NCBI GenBank assembly: GCA_029204225.1 | Contig: CM055102.1 | Span: forward strand, 7,218,994-7,282,993 | Source of the DNA: Diphasiastrum complanatum | Taxonomy: Eukaryota; Streptophyta; Lycopodiopsida; Lycopodiales; Lycopodiaceae | Length of the DNA stretch: 64,000 nucleotides | Direction of reading: 5' to 3' | Shown: one piece after another, positions 11,081-25,100 of the stretch | How positions within the stretch are numbered: position 1 is the first letter of the stretch | How the letters are laid out: the number at the start of each line of letters is the position of its first letter | The notes under the pieces: generated by a model | Told to the model about the DNA's origin: nothing | Database searches by the model: none | The model's input: the letters and a program-made list of their open reading frames with translations, nothing else | Made by a program: the position numbers and the translations under genes

Positions 11081-11456
11081 TGAGAAATTGTAAAAGTCAT
11101 CTATCTTGAGATTTAGGGGGCCTCTATCAAAACCACTCATTGTACACTTGTAAATAAGTGATTAGGCCAAATTTAGAGTTGGATTAGCTCATGATAGTGT
11201 AGGCTACTTACACTTGGCTTGATGGTAGAGGTCTAGTGACATAGCACCTCTTGATTTCATTTGTCAATTTGGACTAATCATATTGTAAGATGCACCAAAA
11301 TGGTCCAATCATTGTAAGAGGTAGCATTTACGTGGTCCAATCATAGTAAGAATTGATTTTAGATAGGTCGACCAATCATTGTACTCCATTACCACTCTAC
11401 ATGGATCTTGAACTACTAGGAGTGAGTGTAAAGACCACTAGGGAAAACCCCTAAGA
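11081..11456 (+). repeat. Copia-B 3' LTR, left half
   Basis: Follows the purine tract TTTTAAGGAGGAT. It starts TGAGAAATTGTAAAAG, which aligns with the start of the Copia-E LTR and with an inverted fragment at 15600-15818. It is interrupted at 11456 by the chromovirus; the right half resumes at 13014. Confidence 0.7.
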
Positions 11457-11914
11457 TGAGGATATGAAAACACAAGAGAGAATATGGAGCAAAACGACCC
11501 AACCAAACCCACATCCCTCCTGGAGTTTCCTCTTGGATCTAGCCTCCAAGCCATGCCATGTGATAGCAAGAGGAGAAGAGCTCAACAGGTAATCCAGACC
11601 AAAGTCATCGACGGAATAATCACACCTCAATATATAGAGAGTAGGATCCTGTGCATGAACTCATGCAATCCTCATGCAGGTCAACTATAAATAGATCACA
11701 ACTCTTCATGCATTCCTTCTGCCTATATTAATCACACGTACATGCATTACTCCATATGTCTCAATTAGAGTGTCTGGGTCCTCTCAAGGTCATTAGTCAC
11801 CAACAGGCCTCGACGTGGAATAAAATATCAACGTGACCCAAACACTCAAACACTGGAGGGTCGGTCTACCATAATAGGACTATTCCCTATCCTTAGCTGA
11901 ATATGGCTGTAACA
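11457..11914 (-). repeat. Chromovirus-A 3' LTR
   Basis: Left member of the direct-repeat pair. It has a CTATAAATAG TATA-like motif near 11686, but on the plus strand, opposite to the assigned orientation. Confidence 0.7.
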
Positions 11915-11964
11915 TTCTTCCTCCCTTAAACAGGTCCTCAGATTAAAAAAAAGAAAACATAAAA

Positions 11965-12165
11965 CTATTCTTTAACTTTCAGCCTTTCCCATGGATCATT
12001 ATTCTTAGTCTGATCTTTCCATTTGAATAAGTACTCAGAGATGTAGCAATTTTTCAATTGTTTGCTCCTACTCATGAATACTAACTCAAATTCCAAAAGA
12101 TACACTAAGCTATAAATCTTCCAAAAGGGTTGATCTACTCCAAAACAAAAGTTCATCACCTTCAT
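11965..12165 (-). pseudogene. Chromodomain-like C-terminus of a chromovirus integrase
   Basis: 66-codon open stretch ending ISEYLFKWKDQTKNNDPWE and then a stop. The pattern YLFKWK followed by WE is the core of the chromodomain that chromovirus integrases use to target heterochromatin. It lies where expected, directly before the polypurine tract and 3' LTR. Everything upstream of it is deleted. Confidence 0.6.
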
Positions 12166-12556
12166 GTAATCCTAATTACATGAACCACTGGGTGAATCAA
12201 CTTCTTTATTTCAGTGATCAAATCCAAAAACTAAAGAAATTCTATTTTAATCATAGTCTAAAGTTTGACTACAATTTCTTGCAAATAATAATGCTTCATA
12301 GTACAAATATTCATAAAATACTACTATTCAATCCTCTAAAATCTCTAGGAGGTCCATCAAGTCTCAGACAATTATAACTCAAAGCATAGTACTGCAGTTA
12401 CTCTAATGAAATAATAGCCCCATTTCTAGCATCATACGCAAGAAATCAGCAAGTATCTATATCTTAATAGAGTTATCTGTCTCCTATAAATCTAGAGATA
12501 TAGACTGAACTTTGCACATAAGCACTTATAGACTACAATCTATAAGGTAAGCAAGA

Positions 12557-13013
12557 TGAGGTGGGAAAAAACAAGAGAGACTATGGAGCAAAACCACCTA
12601 ACCAGCCCTAGATCCCTCCTGGAGTTTCCTCCTGGATCTAGCCCCAAGTCATGCCATGTGATAGCAAGAGGAGAAGAGCTCAACAAGTAATTTATACCAA
12701 AGTCGTCGACGGAATAATCACTACCTCAATATATAGAGAGTAGGATCCTGTGCATGAACCCATGCAATCCCCATGCAGGTCAACTATAAATAGATCACAG
12801 CTCTTCATGCATTCCTTCTACCTATATCAGTCACATGTACATGCATTACTCCATATGTCTCAATTAGAGTGGCTGGGTCTTCTCAAGGTCATTAGTCACC
12901 AACAAGCCTCGACATGGAATAAAATCTCGACATGACCAATAAACTCGAACACTGGAGGGTCGGTCTACCATATTAGGACTATTCCTTGTCCTTAGCTGAA
13001 TATGGTCGTAATA
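12557..13013 (-). repeat. Chromovirus-A 5' LTR
   Basis: Right member of the direct-repeat pair, matching 11457-11914 with scattered substitutions and small indels. No tRNA-complementary PBS is seen next to it, so the deletion probably begins at or near the LTR edge. Confidence 0.7.
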
Positions 13014-13473
<460 letters not shown>

Positions 13474-13583
13474 GTTTGAATGTGTGCTTTTATTGGAATT
13501 AAAAGCATTAAATGTCATGGCAATTGCTTATGCTTTATTCATATACTGATGTGTTTCTCATACCTTGCATCTCGATGATTTAG

Positions 13584-13662
13584 TTATTTGGGCATCTTTG
13601 CTTATGGTGATTCCAAGCTTGCAAACATTCAGTTTTCTAAGGAGCTTGCACGTCGCCTAAAG
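13584..13662 (+). CDS. SDR gene exon with catalytic YxxxK
   Basis: 79 bases: one base completing a codon, then 26 codons ending RRLK. Acceptor TTTAG ends at 13583; donor GTTTGT begins at 13663. An in-frame stop just upstream of the acceptor supports the boundary. The acceptor has a weak pyrimidine tract. Confidence 0.8.
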
Positions 13663-16099
13663 GTTTGTACTTGAATTTTTGAAAAATTAGTACCATGCCC
13701 CCACTTTTGAGACTATGCAAACAAAATCTATCCAAAGATTATCTACTAGTAGTTGCATTTCCTTCTATCTTTACATATTTATGTTGGATAAAAAAAAAAT
13801 TCCAAACCATTGAAGTTTTGAATGACATTTTAATGTTTGAAATGACATGCCACAAATTCTATATTCACAAAAAGTGTTTTTTGAATCGTGAACAAGCCTT
13901 TGGTCATGGTGTACAATTGATACATGGGTAGGGAGTTGAAGTTGATTGGGCAAGCCCAAACCAAGCATGCTACACAATCACACCACAAGAAGGATGTATT
14001 TCAATAATATGTTTCAAAAGAACATTTAAAAAAAATTTGTATCAAATGCAAACATTTGAATTACAACCTTTTGAATGTACTGTGCTTGGAATGATATTCC
14101 AAAGAAGCTATGAACTATGTGAAGGGCAACAATTTAGGAGCAATCATTACATAGCTACTTACTTAGTTGATGGAATGAAGGAGCCACTTTGTTGTAGGTT
14201 CACCGAATTCCAATTTGCAAGTCTATCCACCAAAAAAAAAAATTCATTTGATACTCATTTTGCTTATTTTGATTTTTTTGTTTAAGTTTGTAGGACTATC
14301 CATCATCAAAGGTGAGACTCATTTGATTTGCTTTTAGCTTCTATTCACTTTCGTATCAGGTTAGCCTTCATCTTGTAAGTTGAAGCCAAAAAGTGTTGAC
14401 TCTATGATTGGACAAGATATTTGAACAATCACAGCCAAGTTCTAAAAGATAGTTCATGGTATTTAACATCATTTTGTGTTAATATGATTTTTAGTTGCAT
14501 ATTGCATAGAAACAATGTTTCAGAACAACAAAGCATTTTGGGATGCTATAACGAAGTGAAAAAAAAATTCTTAGCACCAAATTCATATATACTATTACAT
14601 ATAAAAAATGTGTATTTTTTCTATTCTAACATAAAATATACTAAAAGTAGAGTTTGTGACATTGTGTATGATACCATGTAAATATTGTAATATATACTTT
14701 GTGTGCTTTATTTTCTACCATATAAGTATATACTACATATTATGTAGTATGAAGTTTAAACCATAGAAACTTGTTCCAATTTCATTAAAAAAAAATTTCA
14801 AGAATATTCCTCCCCCTAAATATTGTGTTTAAAAACTCTAATTGAAAACTTTACAAGAGGTTATCATGGCCTACATACATGTATAAGATTGTTTCAAATC
14901 TTCTAGTGCTTGGATAATATTTTCAAATTATCTTTGCATTTTAGCTTCAATTCTCTGACACTTATATTTAATTTTCTATCTCTCAAGTGCAAGGTTGTAT
15001 CATTCATTCTCAACCTATGAAAAAAGCATGATTGTGGTTTGAAAAATAGACACGATTATACCTCAAGATGTAGAGATCAAAACAACAAGATATAAAATGA
15101 TAGTACATTCACATTGATGATAAAAAGATATATAAAAGTATAAAAAATAATAATAAAATTCTAGAAACCCTAAGAAAAATTGAATCTCTATCTTTCTTAC
15201 CTCTAGATGTCAAACAATTTGTTAAGGGTAATATAAGTGACTCATCATAAGATGATCTATAGTGGAAAAGAGTTGAACAAAAGAACCAAACTAGTGAAAG
15301 AGATGGTGTGGAAAAATGACCTAAAGACTAAATCTATTACCATATGAGCTACTTAATCAATCTTTTAAGACAACCAAGATGTAAGCCTAATAGCATTGAC
15401 CAATGAATGTAGGAAGACCACAAGACATGAGTATCATAGTTGTTGTGAGGAATCATGATAAAGTTGCAAATGGTTATAGCAATGTGATCATTGAGCAAAT
15501 ATATCTCCTTGTACATGTATGTACCATTAGTGCCACAGTGAAGAAGAAAAAAGCCTATAAGCATTGAGGAGGACAACAACAACTATGTGGTCAGAAACCT
15601 CTTACAATGATTGGACCATTTTGGTGCACCTCACATTATGATTGGCCCAAATTGACAAATGAAATCAAGAGGTGTTATGTCACTAGACCTCTACCAGCAA
15701 GCCAAGTGTAAGTAGCCTACATTACCACGAGCTAATCCACTTCTAAATTTGGCCTAATCACTGACCTACAAGTGTAGGACCTCCAAACCTCAAGATAGAT
15801 GACTTTTAGAATTTCACACTTAGACCCTATTAAAAGCTTGAAGTTGTTGGTAAATTCTAATACAAAATAGAGATATAGATGGGAGATGGGTGGTAGGGCG
15901 ACTAATATACTAAATGGTAAAACCATGATGATTCTAATCACACTTGTGAATTGCTCATAACCTATAATTACACTAATGTTTAGAATTCCTATTAATTCTG
16001 CACAAATTTTTGTGGGGAACCATTTTTCCAAAAGAAATTTGAGCACAAACACACGAACACACACACACACACTTTACTCGTGTGTGCATGCGTGCGCGC

Positions 16100-16163
<64 letters not shown>

Positions 16164-19100
16164 CAGATGCTCATTAAAGCTAGATCGTGTGTCATATAAA
16201 CTCCTTGAAAAACAAAGGAAATTCTCAAGGAGGTTACTACACTATGTGAAGTCGGTGGAATGGACACGTTGTGTGTGTGTGTGTGTGTGTGTGTCATATG
16301 CTCATTAAAGCTAGATCATGTGTCATATAAACTCCCTGATAAAATACCAAGGAAATTCTCAAGGAGGTTATTACACTATGTGAAGTTGGTGGAATAGACA
16401 CATAGTCTTTACAAAAGAAATATTTTTTGTATAAGTTTAGAAGCTTATGCTCCAATTTTGAGCTTATATATAGGCAAGGTAACATACGTTCATTTGAAAA
16501 CCCTTTGCTTGGAATGTACATGGCCTTCTCCTTCATGATACAAAGAGAATGTGCAATACAATTGAGAACAATAGCATTCAGGTGTAAATGTTCATGCACA
16601 TGTGCATTTTATAGTGAAATATGATAGTGCATTAGAACTCTTCCATTGCAATTAGATCGAAGCAAAAAAGTCTAGGTCAAACTTATGTCCAAGAACGTAA
16701 ATGCTAACTTCTATTGGTTTGTAGCATTAGCTAATTGTGTAGAGAATTTCACTACAAAACTAGGAAATTACATCTCAATTTGAAAACTAAAACATTCTAG
16801 AATTCAAAACTAATGTGATGTAGAAAGTGCTAAGTGTGCTAATTTAGTTGTGGTGGAAGGCATGTATGTGACCAATAACTAATTAGTAACACTTGAAACT
16901 TGTATGCTATACCAATTTCCAAATGAATGTCTATGATGACTTTTCTTAAGCCTTGACGTGTCTTAAGCTAGAGAGCTTTCAGTTTTTTGATGAACTTTAG
17001 TTATGAACAGGATCAAGGTGCTTATGTCACAGTAAATGCACTTCACCCAGGACCTATTAAAACAAGGATTTATGGAGATTGTTGGGACTGGTTCAAATGT
17101 AAGTTTTATTCAAGTTGTAGATCAACTATGTTTGTGAACATTTTATGAAACTCTTTTTCTAAACCATAGCTGGTTATAGAAAGAATAGTGGATGTCTCTT
17201 GTCTATTTCTTTTTTTTTAGTAATTTCAATGCAAAGCTTTTTCTTAGAAATTTTTTTATGTTGTGTTGTTTAAGCAGGTACATTGGCATTATTTTCTCTC
17301 TGCTTCAAGACAATCTCACAGGTAATAGGCATTCCATTTTTCTCGCTATAGATTTCAGTCATTGATGAAAATATCAATGAGAATTCAAGTCATGTTTTGA
17401 TTCTTTGATTCAATTGCAAAAATGTACTTTGAAAATAGATTTTCTTGGTAATACAATTGCAATGATGAGATCTTATAATGTGCCATGACTCGAAAGGATC
17501 TCCTTCTCTCTCTACACACATACAAAAACACATGTGCGTGTGTGGGAGAAGTGTTACGAACATGATCACATGTAAAAGTATAAATAAAAACAACTATAGA
17601 AACCCTCAAGATGCTATAAAAAAGCCAAAACTCAATGCAAAGTGGATAAGTGAAAAAGAGAGAGCTAAAAAACCCTAAAGCTGCCTATGACCTAAACTGT
17701 AATGCCAATGGATGCCTAAGACCTACCATAAGTCACTAGATCCTAAACCCTACACCTAAAAAAAAACTATGCAAAATTATCTCATGGCCCTAAACCACAA
17801 GAATGCTCATGGTGACCACCTATGCAAATACAAGGTTGATAACATGTAATCACTCTCTACCCTATGGCCAATAGCAACAAGATTCACACAAAATAAGGCA
17901 CTATAACCTCCAAACAAAGCAAAAAATCAAAAGGGTGAAAAAAAACTTCAAGAAGTTGTTTTTCTTGCAACTCTCCACACTCACTCACAATCACCTTCCA
18001 CACATCATGGCCTTCACATAGAGTGTTCACACAACCTATTTGGCCTCCTGTTGCTCTCTCAACAAGCTCCTCATCTCCTCTTAAAGTGTGCTGGAAATGG
18101 GACTTTGCAAGCCTAAACAAAAAAATAGTAGACTTTTCTTTTTACATCATTATTTTCGGGTTCCAAAATGCAGTGTTTCGAAACGTGGGGTCCCAGAATG
18201 CCATTCTAGTGCAACATAGAACACAATATTAATGAAATTGGTTGAAATTTTTTTATATCAAACAAAAAACATCACACGAATTAGCTATATAATGACCAAA
18301 AATCTTAGAAAGTGAAAGATCAAAGAAAACATAAAAATACTCAACAAATTTTGTCATTATAGTCTAAAAGTATACCAGTTTGTTTCAGTTGTTGACAAAG
18401 GTCAAGTTGAGAATAAAGCCACATGGGATTGACCATAGCAGTGTGTGAAGATTATTAAAATATCATCTTCCTATTTCGAGTTTGGGGCCATGTCCATGGT
18501 GATTTCCACTAAATTTCATGTTGTACATAAAAGGTATGTGAATTGAGCACATAACCTTCTAGTATAGCTCGGATTTGAGTTAGATAGATTCAATTTTGAT
18601 GACATGCAGAAGTTTAGATAACATGCAATGTCATACTGTATGCATGCAAGCCACATGCAATCAGTGCATGCAACATGAAAATTGGTTTATGTGATCTACA
18701 CATGTCTAAGCAGTTTTATGAGTTGACATGCAGTACATGCAACATTCATGCATGCAGTTACACACGTGGATCTCTGGTAGGTGAATTAGTTCAGTTAAGT
18801 GACTTTCCATGCAACTCCACTGTAGGAATTTGAGTCTCTCTCATGTACATGTAGGGAAAGCTTGGCATGTTTTGCCATATTGTGAATAATGAGATTTTGG
18901 TATTTTGGACTCATTCTCTCTCTACCCGAGTTTTCCATCATTGATTTTCTTTCTCTACCCGAGAGCAGCTTGTTTTTCCCATACAGAACACTTAGAATTA
19001 TTTCTGACATTCATTTCTCATAGTGAGGAGTTAGATTTTTTCATCTGATGTATGCCATTGTGCTCTTGTCATAGATTTTCCAAGCATACTATCCTCTGAT

Positions 19101-22100
19101 CAATCTTGTGCAATAACAACACCTCAATAAGATCATGTAAGGTGTGTGGTGAAATTCACACATGCTAAGAACTTCACATGGTATCAAAGCTTCATGCTTT
19201 GAAGAGGTGAGAGTGTATACATCAGATCATCGGTGTTTTTGCTTGCAGAAACTTGGATTTGGGAGAGAAATTCAGACTCGCTGAGAAACAAGCAATCTGT
19301 GGATCATAAGTGGATCAAATCAAGTCTGATCTGATCCAGTGTAGCTCTGTACGAATAGAGAGCTCACACGTGTGAAATCAGCCCTCATTAATGAGTGTTG
19401 CTTCTCAAGGAATGATCCAAATTTGATGTTCTATAGCTTGTTGGATAGGTATTGAAGAGTAGAACGTGTTGCTCTTGTTTCTAAATCAATTTGATTTGTT
19501 TTTAGAATAGTTTTAGGCAATCAGAGAATTTGAGAGGGTACTCAACTTGTGGGATATGCCAAAGTGAGCACACATCTGTCTTTTTCACGATTTTCATCAA
19601 TTTTCACTGTCAATCAAGTAGAATTGGATAGAAGTGAGTGTTCTGAGGACTTAGACTTTTCATTTCACACATATTATTGTGTTTGAGTTGAAATTAAGTT
19701 CCTAGAGAGTTTATCAGTACTTTGAAACTCGTGGGAGAGATAGACTTCTTGCTTGCATGTGCTTATTTTTTGTGACTGAAGCAAGATCCAAATTCAAGAT
19801 AGATTGATTTTCTGTGTTGAGAATTTGTTCTCACATCTGTTGCTAGATTTCATAGGTTGGATCAACATCAATGTTAGATCCTAGATTGAGATAGCAAGCA
19901 ACATCCTTTCAACTCCATTTTGTATCATTACTAGAATTTCTCATAGAGAAAATTTCTTCATCTGGTTCACATTTCTTGGAGCACAGTGAGAGATTAACAT
20001 CTTCCAATTATGCAATGTGGAAGATCAAAATGGAATCATTATTGATTCTACAGGATGTAATGGATATTGTGAGTGGAGCTGAAGAAGAACCTGCTGCACC
20101 TAATGAAGCTGTAGCATTTCACAAAAGAACCAGAATTGCCCTTCATTTCATAAAAATGAATGTAACCAATGAAGTGTCAAGAGAGATTAGTACATGCACC
20201 ATTGCTAAGGAAGCTTGGGATACTCTAAAAACAATTTATGAAATCAAGAATACTTCTAGATTGCTTACACTTAGAAATCAAATCTTTCTAAGTTATCAGA
20301 GAGTAGATGAGAGTGCTTCATCATATGTCATGAGAGTTAAGGATCTTCATCAAGAGTTAGCTGGATTGTAGATGCTCTTAAGAACACTGAACTTGTTCAA
20401 GTAGTCCTAAATGGACTTAGAGATGAGTATGACAATATTGTGCAGACTTATGCTATCAGGGAGAATCTTCCATCCTTGGAGACACTGCAAGGTGTTCTCA
20501 TTGCTGAAGAAAACAAGAAAGAGAACAAGATACTGAGGATCAACAGACTTTCATTGAAAGATGGTGGAGATGACAAAGCACTCTTCATCAGAGACAAGTC
20601 AAGAGGCAAGGGCAAAGGACAACAACACTTCAAGAAAAACAAAGCCAAAGAAGGTGGTGAGGATCAATCCTCACAAGTTGCAACATCCAATGGCAAGAAG
20701 AAGCTGTCAAAGATCAAGTGTTTTTTCTATGGCAAGAAAAGACACTATGCTTCAAACTGTTTCAAGAAGAAGAACCAATCTAAGCAAGCTAACCTTACTA
20801 ATGAGGATGAGTGTGAGGGTGTTGAGAGTGAAAGAGAGGATTCATTAATGATGTCTATTTTTTCATCTTTTTCTTTTAAGAATGAAGTCTGGTGGATAGA
20901 TAGTGGGGCTAGTTCCCATATGTCTAGTTCTAGGAACTCTTTCACTAATCTCATGTCTTATCTAGGTGCAAAAAGATCAATCTATACTGCTAATGATGTA
21001 GAGTGTAGGATTGAAGGAATAGGTAGTATTCCACTGCATGCATCATCATCAAAATCTTTTTGCTTACATGATGTATTGTATGTACCTAGATTGACTAAGA
21101 ATCTCATTAGTGTAGGACAGTTGTTTGATAGTGGATTGGATATCAAGTTTCAAGTTGACAAGTGTATAATCTCAAGAGAAAATGAAGTTATTGCTAGAGG
21201 ATCTAGGATTGGTAAGTTGTACAAACTAGATTCTAGGGAAAGTGCTAACATTTCAGATATTGCTTATGAGACCAAGGTCCTTTAGGAGTATCTGTGGCAT
21301 AAGAGATTGGGACATCCCAATTTCAAAGCCATGCAATCTATGGTCAAGGAAAGAAAAGTTGTTGGACTACCAAAGTCATTGTCAAAGGAACTTCTACCTT
21401 GTGAAGCTTGTGTGTTGGCAAAATCACACAGAAGGCCATTTCCTAGATCAAGTATCAAGACAAAGCAACCATTTGAACTTGTGCACTCTGATGTTCATTT
21501 CTCATCAACTAAGATCAAAGGAGAAGCAAATTGCTTTGTCTCTTTTGTAGATGATTATACAAGATATTCTTCAAGTTGAAAGCTTTGAGAAGTGATAGTG
21601 GAGGAGAATACACTTCCAATAAGTTTGAAGACTTTTGTGAGAGAGAGAGTATTCAAAGAGAGTTTTCTTGTTCATATACTCCTCAGCAAAATGGAGTTAC
21701 TAAGAGAAAATATAGAACTTTGTGTAAATGTGCAAAAGCCATTAGGCTAGAAGCTTCTCTGCCTAAAGAATTTTGGGGAGAGGCAGTTGCATGTGCAAAC
21801 TATCTTTGTAATAGGATTTCAAGTCTTGCAATAGGAGGAAAGACACCATTTGAGATGTTGTATAAGAAAAAGCCTAAAGTAGATCATCTTAGGATTTGTG
21901 GCTGTGTATGCTTTGTGCATGTGCCTCTAGAAACTAGGAAGAAGGAAGATCCTAGTGTCGTAAAAGGAATTTTTGTAGGATATGCATCTACCAAAAAAGC
22001 ATACAAAGTTTATTTACCCTCTACTGACAAGAATGTTGTTAGTAGAGATGTGATCTTCCATGAAGATCAGAAATCTAACTTGGATGATGCACAGGTCAAG

Positions 22101-25100
22101 GAGTCTCATGCAAGATCAATCATCAATCTTGATGCTGTTCAAGAAGTGGTGAGGCCAAGGCTTGAGGAGGAGCAAATTCAAGCTACCACACCAAGAAGAT
22201 CTACACGAGCAAGATCTGAGCCAAAGAGGCTCACATATGATGAAGAAGGAAGGCAAGTGCAAGGTGAAACTTCCTATCATGCTCTCTTCATATCAAATGA
22301 AGAGCCTAAAGATGTCCAAGAAGCTCTTCAATCCAAGATGTGGGTTGAAGCAATGACTCAAGAGTTTGAAGCCTTGATGTCAAACAACACATGGGAGCTT
22401 GTGGAGCCACCAAACAACATGCATGTGATTGGATGTAAGTGGGTATTCAGAATCAAGTATAATCATGATGGATCTATCAATAAGTATAAAACAAGACTTT
22501 GTGCCAAAGGCTACTCACAGATCAAAGGTCTTGAATATGAAGACACCTTTGCACCAGTTGCAAAGATGGTAACAATTCAAATACTCATATCTCTTGCATG
22601 TTTTCACAAAGGAGTATGTTCCAGCTTGATGTTTCTAATGCATTTCTCAATGGTTACCTTGAGGAGGAGATTTACATGGAACAGCCTCCGGGTTTTGTGA
22701 AGGAAGGTGATGAATCAAAAGTTTGTCTTTTGTTCAAAAGTTTGTATGAACTGAAACAGGCACCAAGGTCTTGGTATGCAAGGCTCAACTCCTATCTCAT
22801 ATCACTCGGATTCTAACTGAATATGACCCTTCACTGTATTATAAGTTTGTAGATAACTTTGTAATTATTCTTCTCATCTATGTAGATGATATCATTCTTT
22901 GTGGAAACAATGAGAAGTAAGTTGAAGAAACTAAACATGCACTTGGTACTGAGTTTAAGATGCAGAACTTAGGAGTTCTTCACTATATTCTAGGCCTTGA
23001 AATAGATTTTTGGAAAGGTCATGCATTTATAAGCCAAAGTAGATATGCACTTTCCATGCTCAGGAAATTCCATATGGAAAATTGTAATGGCATAGATACA
23101 CCTATGGAGCACATTGTAAATGTTCCTATGAAAGATGATGAAAAATCCTTTGTGGACATCACTCTTTAGAGGAGTCTTATTGGCTCACTTATTTGGTTAA
23201 CAATGACTAGGCCTGATCTAAGCTTTTGTGTTCATAAGCTAAGTCAACACATGCAGGATCCAAAGTTATATCATTGGAAGTTGGCTAAAAGAGTCTTGAG
23301 GTATATATCTTCTACCTTGGATTATGGATTATTCTACAAAGGAGAAGATCTGACTTTGATTGCTTTTTCAGATTCAGATTTTGCAGAAGACATGTTGGAT
23401 AGGAAATCCACAAGTGCTTACACTATATTTCTTGGAGGGAACTTGGTTTCTTGGCTATCAAAGAAGCAGACAACTATTTTCTTATCATCCTATGAAGCTG
23501 AATACAAATCTCTTACAACCACAACAAAGGAGGTTTTATGGATCAAAAGGCTACTTTTGGAGCTAAAGTGTTATGCAGATGAAAATCTTTCAATTATCAA
23601 GAATGACAACATTTCTGCTCAAGCTCTTGCAAATAACCCAGTTTTTTATGCAAGGAGCAAACACATTGAAGTAGCTCATCATTTTGTAAGAGAAAAAGTC
23701 ATTAGGAGAGAGATCTCTTTGGAACATGTTGCATCTTCAGATTGTGTTGCAGATCTTCTCACCAAGCCTCTACTCAAGAATGTCTTTATAAAGATGAGGT
23801 CTACCCTTGCCCTAATTTCGAAGTCTATGTTGATAGGAACATAAATTTTAAAGAGGAGTGTGAAGATTATTAAAATATTGTCTTCCTATCTCGAGTTTGG
23901 GGCCATGGTGATTTCCACTAAATTTCATATTGTACATAAAAGGTATGTGAATTGAGCACATAACCTTCTAGTATAGCTCGGATTTGAGTTAGATAGATTC
24001 AATTTTGATGACATGCCGAAGTTTAGATAGCATGCAATGTCATACTGTATGCATGCAAGCCACATGCAATCAGTGCATGCAACATGCAAAGTGGTTTCTG
24101 TGATCTACACATGCCTAGGCAGTGGTAGGTGAATTAGTTCAGTTAAGTGGACTTTCCATGCAACTCCACTGTAGGAATTCGAGTCTCTCTCATGTACATG
24201 TAGGGAAAGCTTGGCATGTTTTGCCATATTGTGAATAATGAGATTTTGGTGTTTTGGACTCATTCTCTCTCTACCCAAGTTTTCCATCATTGATTTTCTC
24301 TCTCTACTCAAGAGCAGCCTTTTTTTTTACATAATGAACACTTAGAATTTTTTTTGACATTCATTTCTCATAGTGAGGAGTTAGATTTTTTCATCTAATG
24401 TATGCCATTGTGCTCTTGTCATAGATTTTTCAAGCATACTATTCTTTGATCAATCTTGTGCAATCACAATACCCCAGTAAGATCTTGTAGGGTGTGTGGT
24501 GAAGTTCACACGTGCTAAAAACTTCACAGAGTGGACAAGGAGCTAGAACTCAACTCAATGAGCTGAAATAGTAAGAACAATTTGATGTATTTGCCACCAA
24601 GTCAAAGTTCATCTAGAAAGATAAAATAGAATAAGTTGAATTTGTTGGTTACGTGAGGGGCTAACTTAAAACATGTTCCATTTTTTAAGAACCCATTCCA
24701 TTATAAGACCTAGAATAGACCAAAAAGACCTTGTCACAAAAAGTAGAGAGTATGACAAGAGCTCGTGTGAAATCATGTACATGAAAAGCACCCTTTGCCC
24801 TTGTAAAGGACACCCCTTAATCATTCTGATGCATCAAGGCTAAGAAACTTAACACCCTACTAGCCTTAAAAATTGCACAATCTTATTTTATTTATATAAT
24901 TGTTAGGCATCCCTTGTGGATAGCTCAATGCAAGCCAAATATGTCTAATTCCAAAATTTAGAAATAGGATGATAATTATCTATCACATTACAATCATAAC
25001 AATATTTCTTATATACATCATTCTGATTGTTTCATAACTTGCTACATCAGGGTGCTGCAACCATTTGCTATGCAGCAGCACATCCAGATCTTGATGGAGT

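Larger units (their letters stand above)
11457..13013 (-). mobile_element. Chromovirus-A: internally deleted gypsy element
   Basis: Two direct repeats of about 458 bases (11457-11914 and 12557-13013), clearly homologous along their length, flank about 640 bases. Orientation is minus: just inside the left repeat the minus strand reads AAGGGAGGAAGAA then TGTTACAGCC, that is, polypurine tract plus LTR start. The internal part keeps a chromodomain-like tail (11965-12165). The rest of gag-pol has been lost. The element splits the Copia-B LTR. No convincing target duplication is visible. Confidence 0.75.
13663..17010 (+). other. SDR intron, about 3.3 kb
   Basis: AT-rich intron with no coding signal that I can support. 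It holds an inverted copia LTR fragment (15600-15818) and a duplicated GT-microsatellite block (16085-16403). ORFs of up to about 110 codons occur here but show no family motif. Confidence 0.75.
18444..24528 (+). mobile_element. Copia-C: full-length Ty1/copia element with both LTRs
   Basis: 6085 bases. 5' LTR 18444-19178, PBS directly after it, gag, protease, integrase, RT, RNase H, purine tract AAAGAGGAG, 3' LTR 23859-24528. Terminal inverted ends are TGTGAAG and CTTCACA. Flanks are CAGTG (left) and GAGTG (right), a five-base target duplication with one mismatch. The LTRs differ by roughly 5 percent by eye plus a 60-base gap, so it is not a recent insertion. Gag and pol carry frameshifts and stops. 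It lies in the same orientation as the host gene. Confidence 0.95.
17322..25050 (+). other. SDR last intron, 7.7 kb, hosting Copia-C
   Basis: The donor at 17322 and acceptor CATCAG at 25050 are phase-compatible. Copia-C (18444-24528) fills most of it. The remaining 1.6 kb is AT-rich with no further gene signal; 17322-18443 and 24529-25050 show nothing else I can name. Confidence 0.8.

Noticed and set aside
11457-13013. Target site duplication for Chromovirus-A
   Set aside because: The flanks (CTAAGA on the left, GTGAG on the right) do not match, so the ends may be off by some bases or mutated.
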